Assembly (NCBI GenBank): GCA_029834535.1
Contig: JAQMWT010000616.1
Span: 1-50,460, forward strand
Reading direction: 5' to 3'
Origin: Chrysophaeum taylorii
Lineage: Eukaryota > Sar > Pelagophyceae > Pelagomonadales > Pelagomonadaceae
Length of the DNA stretch: 50,460 nt
The notes under the pieces were generated by a model. It searched no databases and was not told where the DNA came from. It saw nothing but the letters and a program-made list of their open reading frames with translations. Shown in pieces: positions 29,859 to 39,000 of this stretch. Each line of letters starts with the position of its first letter. Within the stretch, counting starts at the first letter, position 1. The position numbers were made by a program, and so were the translations under genes.

Positions 29859-30578
29859 CTAGGAGGAGCGCTTGTTGGATGATTTGGAGGGGGAACGAGA
29901 AGGCGCGAGGAGGATGCGGATGAAGAGGACGAGGAAGGTTGCGTTGACAGCGGCGTTGAGGAGGAGGGAATTGCGGCCGGCGCAGGTGGAGTTGGGGAGC
30001 AAGAGGTCTGGGTTTCTATGGAGCGCGATGACGACTGCCATAAAGCTAGTGACGAACTGGAGGATCTGGAGCCTGGTAATCCAATTTTTCCACGTCGACG
30101 TCAAGCCCAGCGCGGCGCGAGCATAGTAGTAGTACATGATGACGTGGACAAAGGTGTTGAAGGCCATCCCGAGGTGGCTCAAGGACTGGCCCTTGGTGTA
30201 GAGGAAGGTGACGTAGACCGCGATGAAGTGGTGGTAGCAGTGCATCCCGTAGTATCGGGGGCCCTTTCCCTTGCAGGCGAACGCGAGGACAGTGTCGAAG
30301 AGTTCGTAGTACTTTGAGGCGTAGAACACCACCATGGCGTGTGATCTCGGGGAGTCTGGGCGTTCGCACAACAGGAAGCCCCAGCCCTCGAGGCTCGCTC
30401 GGCGCCAGGCCTCGACAGTCACGAGCACAAGCATCGCCAGACTTGCGAGGCTTAAGAAGGCATTGTGCGCAGCGAAGATTGCGGATCCGTTTTCGAGCGG
30501 ACTCCATTTGAGCCGTGGGGCGACAATCGCGAACGCCGCGTAGGTGACCGGCGCTACGTATGGTCCACCACCTATCAT
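29859..30578 (-). CDS. ELO-family fatty acid elongase
   Basis: ELO proteins are endoplasmic-reticulum membrane enzymes that condense malonyl-CoA with an acyl-CoA, the first step of very-long-chain or polyunsaturated fatty acid elongation. In the 239-residue protein I see YYELFDT (residues 90-96), the histidine box HCYHH (113-117), NTFVHVIMYYYY (141-152) and TRLQILQF near 168, in the family order. Several hydrophobic stretches fit its multi-span topology. The C-terminus is Ser/Lys-rich (SPSKSSNKRSS) and could hold an ER-retention signal. The HxxHH box with Gln in LQ-x-x-Q resembles elongases of polyunsaturated substrates, but substrate cannot be set from sequence alone. It starts at the ATG 30578-30576; the family is often 20-40 residues longer at the N-terminus, so an upstream exon is possible. 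The next gene is divergent. Confidence 0.92.
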   Translation of the reverse strand: MIGGGPYVAPVTYAAFAIVAPRLKWSPLENGSAIFAAHNAFLSLASLAMLVLVTVEAWRRASLEGWGFLLCERPDSPRSHAMVVFYASKYYELFDTVLAFACKGKGPRYYGMHCYHHFIAVYVTFLYTKGQSLSHLGMAFNTFVHVIMYYYYARAALGLTSTWKNWITRLQILQFVTSFMAVVIALHRNPDLLLPNSTCAGRNSLLLNAAVNATFLVLFIRILLAPSRSPSKSSNKRSS

Positions 30579-30755
30579 GCCGTGATCAGAAATTCGTTCA
30601 ATTTATTTAGATTTTTCATTTTTGCTTGCGTCATGTAACATATGAAAGGTGGGTCGTAATTGATGACCGTTACTAGGACATGAACGTTTACCACGTACGA
30701 GATACCGTCGTTGGCCGAGCCGATCTAACCTGGTTTGATACCCGAAAAAAAAAAA

Positions 30756-31286
30756 ATGGGTAAGTGTTTTGGATTTTGTTGGATATTTCGATACAGCTGA
30801 GTTGCGCGCCGGGCGGAGTTGAAGGATTTGAAGGGCCTGTTCGACGAGAAGTTGCGGACCCAGGAGATGTACGACGCTGCCGTGGAGGAAATCCTAAAGA
30901 AATACGCTGCAGAGCCTGCGCCGCCGCAAGCGCCAGCACCGGCAATGGCACCAGCCCCGGCAATGGCACCAGCCCCGGCACCACCACCGGCACCACCACC
31001 ACAGGCACCAGCGACGACAACGGCGGCGGCGGCTCCGGCTGAAGCCGCTGCACCGTTTAAAACGAAGCGACATGCAAAACCTCTGTTGGATCATTCTTTG
31101 TTGGTCCCAGGGCGGGTGTTAGAGCGCCGGCCGTCGCCATGCCGCCGTACTAATGGGAGGAGAGCAACTCCGAACGTGTTCGTCATCTCCATGCAAAGAT
31201 TTTTGGTCACAATGATGCGCGTTGCTCGGGAGGAACGGCGCGCGTGTCTTGCGGGCCCCAGAAGACGACGCGACCGAGAACGCTAG
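30756..31286 (+). CDS. Pro/Ala-rich hypothetical protein, predicted 42-nt intron
   Basis: An ATG at 30756 follows an A-run, and GTAAGT at 30760 looks like a splice donor. Splicing to an acceptor AG at 30800-30801 gives M-V-A-R-R-A-E-L-K-D-L-K and joins in frame to the open frame to 31286. The predicted product has a charged helical N-terminus (LKGLFDEKLRTQEMYDAA, VEEILKKYA), a low-complexity Pro/Ala/Met stretch (residues ~38-75) and an Arg-rich C-terminus. I do not recognise a family, and codon quality after ~31080 is doubtful. An alternative acceptor at 30796 would give an early stop, which is why 30801 is preferred. Divergent to the elongase gene, start to start ~180 bp. Confidence 0.35.
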
Positions 31287-31663
31287 ATGTTGGCTTTGGC
31301 TGCGGTTCGTTTGGTTGGATTGCTCGGGTTGATTGCGTTCGCCTGGTTGGTTGGATTTAGATTTTCTATAGGGTCAAAGAATTTCGCCTGGTTGGTTGGT
31401 TGAGTTTGATTTTTTGGGACGCAGTTTTTCGGGGCGTTGTAACGGCCACCTAGTTGGAACGGCTCGGCCAATGACGGTACAGGAGGTAAGGTGAGGAAAA
31501 TTGACCACACGTGACGTCGTCCACGCCACTCTTTTCGGAATAATAATATCACCACAAACAAAAAACATACATGGAATCACATTCACCTTTGTAGAAAAAG
31601 TGAGTCAGTCTGACGTCATCAGCTTTTTTTGAGAGAGAGATAATATTTTGACGATACAAAAAG
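31287..31663. other. intergenic stretch with TTGGTTGG-type simple repeats
   Basis: Words GGTTGGTTGGATT and GGTTGATTGCG recur at 31308-31410; the minus-strand frame through them (NPTNQA repeats) is low complexity and not called as a gene. No RNA gene is recognised. Confidence 0.4.
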
Positions 31664-32738
31664 ATGTCGAATCAAAGGATTCGCATCCTTTCGTGTTCTT
31701 CTCCTCGGCTTCTCCGGAGGACTGCTGCGCCGTGCGCAGTCGTGCGAGGTGGGAACACTTCGCCGACCCTCTCGCCATGGGCGACGACGGGGCACTTCGA
31801 GACCAGCGGCACTCGTTTGAAAGCCGTCGCGAAAATATATCTCGGGGCGTTTGAGGCCGCCCCGCTCGCGCGCCGAGGGCGTTTAGTCTGGAGCCAGCTT
31901 GGGCAACTAAAGGCTTTCGATCGCGACCCTCTACACTCGGTCGAACACGCGAGATGCATGCCGCAAGCGCCCCAGCTCGACGTCGACGAGCCACTTCTCA
32001 AGGCTGTCCTGACCACCAGCCCCTGCCGACAGATCTGGTCCGACTGGCGCCTACTACACGCTCTCGTTGCGCGCGACCGGTCGAAGAATCTCCGTTGTTT
32101 GACCCTCGACTCGCTGAATTTGGCGCTTTGGCTCGGACGTGCACCAGGCGATTGTTCCGACACTGCGAATGGGATCTGCCGGCGCAACTATGAAAAAGAC
32201 GGTGTCTGGCGCTGCGCCTACGTTATGGACCACCGACAGGCGAAAACGAGCCCGCGGCCCTTCCCCTTCCCCTGCGCTCGTGATTCTGCCAGTTCCGGCG
32301 CCCGCTCCGGCAGCCCCGGTCGTCGTACGGGGCTCCGACACCGGCCGAGCTCGAAGCCCGTCGCCGACGCCGTCGTCCGGGAGCAAGCGACGTGTACAAC
32401 ACGGCCGAAGACACGCCATGCCGCCTCGCCAGAAGGGTCGAGCGAGTGGCCCGGAAGATGACGGCGAAAACCGCGGCGGCAACGAGATGGACGCGGAATT
32501 GAGTTTGGATGAGGTGCAGAAGCGGCTCCGCGATCACTCTGTATGTATGACGGTCAACCGCGCGCATTGCGCGCTGGACGAGAAGGAGGACAAGATCACC
32601 GCCCAGCGGGAGGAAATCCGTCGCGTACGGGGGCTCGAGCTTGGGGCTGTTCGACTGCGCACCAAGTTGGTTCTCCGGCCACTTATGGCTGCGCGCGAAA
32701 AGCTTCCGCGAGGACGACATCGGCGACGCGACCTCTAG
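31664..32738 (+). pseudogene. unrecognised gene in two overlapping frames
   Basis: An ATG-started frame (31664-32461) has a plausible globular stretch to about 32210 (LDVDEPLLKAVLTTSPCRQI, LTLDSLNLALWLGRA), then becomes Arg/Ser/Pro-rich. The next frame (32139-32738) is convincing from about 32240: RRKRARGPSPSP, a Pro/Ala linker, SPSPTPSSGSKRR, and a charged helical end (ELSLDEVQKRLRDH, ALDEKEDKITAQREEIRRV). One frameshift between 32170 and 32240, or an unrecognised intron, would join them into one protein with a basic Ser/Pro middle and a coiled-coil C-terminus. No family is recognised. It ends ~80 bp before the Helitron-type array. Confidence 0.35.
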
Positions 32739-32818
32739 GCCGCATAGAAACACTCCTAAAGAAAGAAAGCATTTGGGCTTTGGTGACGATGTTCCAGGAT
32801 GAACCTTAACCTTGGGAG

Positions 32819-33876
32819 TCCTAACTACTAATCGACAGATGTTTGTCTGTCTGTCTGTCTGTCTGTTTGTTTGTTTGTCCCTCGATTTAGGGTAAGGATC
32901 AGGTAGGTGCGAGAGTAAGGATCAGTTAGGCGCGAGAGCCAGACAGTGATCCTCCAAGCCGTCTACGGCGACCTCGCAGACTATTTCCACGACCCGCGGC
33001 GGCTCTTTTAGCCAGCGCGCCATTCTCACGCCCCGTCGAAACGATGTTGTCGATGCTGACAACGCGCGCATGAATGACCGCGGCCTTTTTTTCCCGGAGA
33101 CGAGGCGTCGGAGTTCTTTTTTTCGGCCGACTAGGTTGGGTCGGAAGCCGACGCCTCGCTCTTTACAGTCGAGTTTTCAATTCCCTGACAACCAACGACA
33201 TGCTCACTTTGATCGCGAGCTTAATGTCTTCGCAACCTCGACCCGTCGCACGGCCACTGCAACGGTACCAGATACATGATCGATCGTGTCGTTGTCACCG
33301 AGGCTCCTCCAACCTGTATCCCTTAAGGCCGGCCTACGCCAAACGATCAACAAGAGCCAGGGCCAGACGCCCCGCGAGGTCGGCGTCCTCTTTCCCAAGC
33401 CCGTCTTCTGCCACGTCCAGCTCTACGTGGCTCTCTGTCGATCGGCATCCCCGAGGATATACTCATCTGGGTCGACGACTCCACCTTACCCCACACGTGC
33501 TGCGCAATACCGATAAGCCCCCTCCCGGCGTCTACACGCGCACTGTAGGTGAACTTACTGGGACCACGTGAACTTACAGGGGTTGGAGACTGGGACTAGG
33601 TGAACTGAGTGACCAGGTGAAACTGGGACCAGGTGAACATACTGGGGTTTTTAGAGTAAAGGGTTTTTAGAGTAAACTCAAAGGTTGGCGGCGCGTGCGG
33701 ATCAAAGCAGCTTAGATTGGCGGAGGCGAGAGCGACGAGCTCAAGGGAGTTGGTGTGAGCTAGGTGAACTTACTGACCAGGTAACTAACTAAACTTATAC
33801 GAAACTTACTGGGACCAGGTGAACTTACTGGGGTTAGAGATTGGGACTAGGTGAACTTACTGGCCTGCACTTGTCT
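32819..33876 (+). mobile_element. Helitron-type unit E with Pif1/Helitron helicase remnant
   Basis: 5' end TCCTAACTACTAATCGACAG, TTTG/TCTG simple repeats, then a coding remnant, then the repeated GGTGAACTTACTGG region and the 3' end GGCCTGCACTTG. Read across its frames, the remnant gives in order DLADYFHDPRRLFQRAILTP with NDVVDADNARM, RNLDPSHGHCNGTRYMIDRV, INKSQGQTPREVGV and PVFCHVQLYVAL. These match the C-terminal blocks of Pif1-like helicases as found in Helitron RepHel proteins (TPRN--VD--N, NGTR, T-NK-QGQT, GQLYVALSR). A 5' TC agrees with Helitrons; the 3' ACTTG is not the canonical CTRR, so a variant lineage or an alternative element type remains possible. Confidence 0.75.
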
Positions 33877-33878
33877 AG

Positions 33879-34930
33879 TCCTAACTACTAATCGACAGAT
33901 GTTTGTCTGTCTGTCTGTTTGTTTGTTTGTTTGTCCCTCGATTTAGGGTAAGGATCAGGTAGGCGCGAGAGTAAGGATCAGGTAGGCGCGAGAGCCAGAC
34001 AGTGATCCTCCAAGCCGTCTACGGCGACCTCGCAGACTATTTCCACGACCCGCGGCGGCTCTTTCAGCGCGCCATTCTCACGCCCCGTCGAAACGATGTT
34101 GTCGATGCTGACAACGCGCGCATGACCGCGGCCTTTTTTTCCCGGAGACGAGGCGTCGGAGTTCTTTTCGGCTGACTAGGCTGGGTCGGAAGACGACGCC
34201 TCGCTCTTTACAGTAGAGTTTTCAACTCCCTGACAACCAACGGCATGCTGACTTTGATCGCGAGCTTAAAGTCTTCGCAACCTCGACCCGTCGCACGGCC
34301 ACTGCAACGGTACCAGATACATGATCGATCGTGTCGTTGTCACCGAGGCTCCTCCAACCTGTATCCCTTAAGGCCCGCCGACGCCAAACGATCACCAAGA
34401 GCCAGGGCCAGACGCCCCGCGAGGTCGGCGTCCTCTTTGCGAAGCCCGTCTTCTGCCACGTCCAGCTCTACGTGGCTCTCTGTCGATCGGCAACCCCGAG
34501 GATATCCTCTTCTGGGTCGACGACTCCACCCTACCCCACACGTGCTGCGCAATACCGATAAGCCCCCTCCCGGCGTCTACACGCGCACTGTAGGTGAACT
34601 TACTGGGACCAGGTGAACTTACTGGGGTTTGAGATTGGGACTAGGTGAGCTGAGTGACCAGGTGAACTTACTGGGACCAGGTGAACTTACTGGGGTGTTT
34701 AGAGTAAACTCAAGGGTTGGCGGCGCGTGCGGATCAAAGCAGCTTGGATTGGCGGGGGTGAGAGCGACGAGCTCAAAGGAGTGTGTGTGAGCACGAGTGG
34801 GTTTACGCCGAACTTACTGGGGTTAGAGATTTGGACTAGGTGAACTTACTGACCAGGTGAACTTACTGGGACCAGGTGAACTTACTGGGGTTAGAGATTG
34901 GGACTAGGTGAACTTACTGGCCTGCACTTG
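33879..34930 (+). mobile_element. Helitron-type unit F
   Basis: Colinear with unit E, with the 5' end TCCTAACTACTAATCGACAG and 3' end GGCCTGCACTTG. The helicase remnant is present with the same frame breaks; at 34331-34561 the frame reading TITKSQGQTPREVGVL and PVFCHVQLYVALCR is uninterrupted. Its 3' end touches the 5' end of unit G directly. Confidence 0.8.
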
Positions 34931-36026
34931 TCTTAACTACTAATCGACAGATGTTTGTCTGTCTGTCTGTTTGTCTGTTTGTTTGTTTGTCCCTCGATTT
35001 AGGGTAAGGATCAGGTAGGCGCGAGAGTAAGGATCAGGTAGGCGCGAGAGCCAGACAGTGATCCTCCAAGCCGTCTACGGCGACCTCGCAGACTATTTCC
35101 ACGACCCGCGGCGGCTCTTTCAGCGCGCCATTCTCACGCCCCGTCGAAACGATGTTGTCGATGCTGACAACGCGCGCATGACCGCGGCCTTTTTTTCCCG
35201 GAGACGAGGCGTCGGAGTTCTTTTCGGCTGACTAGGCTGGGTCGGAAGACGACGCCTCGCTCTTTACAGTAGAGTTTTCAACTCCCTGACAACCAACGGC
35301 ATGCTGACTTTGATCGCGAGCTTAAAGTCTTCGCAACCTCGACCCGTCGCACGGCCACTGCAACGGTACCAGATACATGATCGATCGTGTCGTTGTCACC
35401 GAGGCTCCTCCAACCTGTATCCCTTAAGGCCCGCCGACGCCAAACGATCAACAAGAGCCAGGGCCAGACGCCCCGCGAGGTCGGCGTCCTCTCGCCCAAG
35501 CCCGTCTTCTGTCACGTCCAGCTCTACGTGGCTCTCTGTCGATCGGCAACCCCGAGGATATGCTCTTCTGAGTCGACGACTCCACCCTACCCCACACGTG
35601 CTGCGCAATACCGACAAGCCCCCTCCCGGCGTCTACACGCGCACTATAGGTTAACTTACTGGGACCAGGTGAACTCACTGGAACCAGGTGAACTTACTGG
35701 GGTTAGAGATTGGGACTAGGTGAACTTAGTGACCAGGTGAACTTACTGAGACCAAGTGTGAACTTACTGGGGCTTTAGAGTAAACTCAAAGCTTAGCGGC
35801 GTGTGCGGATCAAAGCAGCTTAGATTGGCGGGGGTGAGCGCGACGAGCTCGAAGGAGAGTGGGGTGAGTGGGTGCGGGTTTACGCCGAACTTACTGGGGT
35901 TAGAGATTGGGTTTACGCCGAATTTACTGGGGTTAGAGATTGGGACTAGGTGAACTTACTGGGACCAGGTGTAAACTTACTAGGGTTGGAGATTGGGACT
36001 AGGTGAACTTACTGGCCTGCACTTGT
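34931..36026 (+). mobile_element. Helitron-type unit G, next to the FKGP gene
   Basis: Third plus-strand unit. 5' end TCTTAACTACTAATCGACAG, abutting the GCACTTG of unit F. The 3' repeat region has an extra GGTTTACGCCGAA-containing module and ends GGCCTGCACTTG at 36025. The next 70 bp lead to the ATG of the FKGP gene, so regulatory DNA of that gene must overlap or lie within this unit unless its promoter is very short. Confidence 0.8.
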
Positions 36027-36095
36027 AGACTCCTTAACCTTAACCTTGGGTGTCTAGACTCGAAAAATAGTCGAAAAAAACGGCTGAAGAAGAAT

Positions 36096-39000
36096 ATGCG
36101 GAGGAGGGTGGCCGTGGTGGTGACCGCGGCCAACGAGGATCAGGCGTCGGCGTTTCGGCAGGAGCTGGGCGAGCGTGATCTAGGGGAGGGGTGGTTGTGG
36201 ATGTCGGTGAGCGACCCCGCGGGCGCTCGCATCGGGAGCGGCGGCGGGACGCTGAATGCGTTGACGGCCGTCGACCGCGAGCTGCCAAAGGGGTGGGTAG
36301 AAGAGACGCTGGTGGTGATCATCCACTCGGGCGGTGACTCGCGGCGGTCGCCGTCGCAGTCGGTGTGCGGCAAGGCGTGGTCGAAGCTGCCGCGGGTGGT
36401 CGACGGCAAGTTGTCGGCTCCGTTCGACCTTTTGCTCGAACAGCTGCTGGCGCTGTGCGGAGATTCTCCGGTGGGGTGCGTGGTCGCGTGCTCGGACGTG
36501 CTGCTAGTGCTGCCGGAGATCGGGACGCTCGCGGGACCGGGGGCGACGGGGCTCGCGATCCGCGCGCCGCTCGAGTACGGTCCCGAGCACGGCGTATACG
36601 CGATCAGAGACGGCGAGGTGAGATCCTTTCTCCAGAAGGCGTCGGTGCCCGCGCTGCGGGCCGCTGGGGCCGTCGAGGACGACGAGAGGGTATTGCTGGA
36701 CTCGGGGGTTGTATTTTTTGATTCGAAAACGACGGCGACCATGACGTCGCTGGGACGTTCGTCGCTCCGGGACGCGACGAGCCTCGGAAACGGATCGCTC
36801 CGCGTCGAGCTCTATTCGGACGTGCTGCGGGCGTTTCGGGGGGGGGGGTTCGAGAGCTTTGAGGAGTACGAGGCGATGCCCGCCGACGACCCCGAACCCC
36901 ACAGGTTCCGACGGGTTTTGTGGGATGCGCTGCACGAAACGACGCTCCGCGCGCACGTTCCGGCGGGCGCCGACTTCCGTCATTTGGGTACGACGCGCGA
37001 GTACGTCGAGTTGATGAGGGAACCCGCGATGCGGCGGGTGCTGGGGCTCCGGCGGCGCGCGAAGTGTGAGGTGGACCCGGACCTCGGGGAGGGTGTGGTC
37101 CTGAACTCGATCGTGCGCGGGACACACCTCGGGGTCGATTCGGTCGTCGAGCACTCGGAGCTCGAGTCGGGGTCCGTAATCGGGCCTCGATCTCTGTGTT
37201 CGTGCGTGCGCGGCGAGGTCCGCCTGGGGGCCGATTTGATGATCCAGATGCTTCCGCTCCTCGACGGCCGCTTCGTGTGCGTCCTGTTTGGGATGGACGA
37301 CGACATGAAAAGTGCGGCGACGTTTCTCAACGAGCCGACGTTGGTCGCGTCCCTGTGGACGGCCAAGCTCTTCAAGCCGCGCGACACTCCCGAGGCCGCG
37401 TTGGAGGCGGCCATGCGCCTCCAGCATCATCATCATCATCTTGAAGAAGAAGAAGAAGAAGAAGAAGAAGGGTCGCTCTCGATGGCCGAGGTCGTGCGGC
37501 TGGCAGACAAGAGGGCGGATTTTGCTTGGCGACGAGCGCTCGAACGTCGCGCGGTAGCCGACTGGGCGAAGGTCGTGGTTACGCAGGAGGACGAGAGCGC
37601 CGCAGTTTCCGCGCTGCTGGAAATCGCCGAGGAGCCGACGCTTTTGGTCGTATCGGTGGCGGGTTCGGTTCTAGCGCGCGACCGCATCCCACCGCAGGAC
37701 TCTGGCGTGTGGGTCTACGTCGGCGGCTGCGACCCGAGCGATTCCGACGTCCGCCGGCTAGGCGCTGCTGCTGTTGGTGCGCCGATCGCCCGCCTCGAGG
37801 ACACCGGCCTCGCGCGGTTCGACCTGGCGGTCCTCGCGAAGATCAACAAGGGGTCGTTCGCCGAGATCCTCCGCGACGCGGTGGTCGTCCCTTCCGATCG
37901 CGGCCGACGCGAGATTCCGTTTTTCGACGACCTCTACGCGGCGTCGCCCGCTGCCATCTACGAGGGAAAAGTCGTCGAAATGTGCGTGCTCGAGGGCTGC
38001 GAGGTTGCGGGCTCGGCGGCCTACTGCGACCTCGTCGACTCGGAGATTGGCGCGGGCGCCGTCGCCTACGGCCTTTCCGGCGGAGGTGTTATCGTGCCTC
38101 CTCGGAGCCACGCGCAACGTCTCTTCCTCGAGGGCGGCGCGTCGGTCGTCCTGGTCAAGAAGGCCTCGGACCGCCTCGATGAGGCCTTATTCTTTGGGAA
38201 ACCCCTCGCCGACCTCTTCGACCCCGAGGCCCTCTGGCCCGAAAGGGAGCAAAGGTGTCTCGCGACGGCTCGACTCTTCGTAATCCGAGACGACGACGAC
38301 GGCTCGACGACGACGATGATGATGCCCTCGGCGTCGGCCGCGTGGCGCGCCGCGCGCCGCACCTCGATATTGGAGGCGCTACGGTGCGTCGACACGGCCG
38401 CGATGCGCGCGTGGAGGGAAGAGGTCGTCGCGAGCGCTGTCTGCGCTTCGATCGGCAGCGGCGGCAACATCCTGGCCGAGGTTTCGCCCCGCCACAAGGA
38501 CCGCGTCGCGGCGGCCTTAGAAGGCCTCGCGTCTACGGGGGACCTCGTTGTCGCCGCGAGGGCCCTGAGCCAGGTGGCTTTCATTTTCCACGCCCCCCCC
38601 GGCGGCGGACAAGGACAAGGACAAGGACAAGGAGAAGGACAAGGACAAGGACAAGGCGGCCGAGAGTTCTTCTTGTTGGATCGCGACGACGACGACGACG
38701 ACGACGTTCGGGAAATGACCGGCGCGCTCGCGGACGCGAGGCGCGCGCGCGGTGGCTCTGCGGTGCGCCACTACTACGAGGCGGCCGCCCGGGCCCTCGT
38801 GAGGCGCGCCGTCGCGCTCAGCTTCCCGCGACGATATCGCCGCCCCCCCCACAACAACAACAACCACCACCACCACAACCACAACCGAGGCGTTCGCGCG
38901 ACGGCGCCGGCGCGCGTCGACCTCGGCGGCGGCTGGACCGACACGCCGCCCATCACCTACGAGCTCGGCGGGGCCGTAGTGAACCTCGCCGTCCGGCTCG

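Noticed and set aside
33540..36026. Regularly spaced GGTGAACTTACTGG words as a CRISPR array
   Set aside because: Spacing is irregular, the intervening sequences are themselves repeated, and the whole lies inside eukaryotic transposon units.
36003..36095. N-terminal extension of FKGP into the Helitron-type repeat
   Set aside because: The extension starts with GTG and encodes repeat sequence; the first ATG at 36096 is followed directly by the conserved nucleotide-binding start of the family.
36504..37439. 311-codon minus-strand frame, and other long frames opposite FKGP and the dipeptidase
   Set aside because: GC-rich coding DNA keeps the opposite strand open; the FKGP and dipeptidase motifs establish the plus strand.
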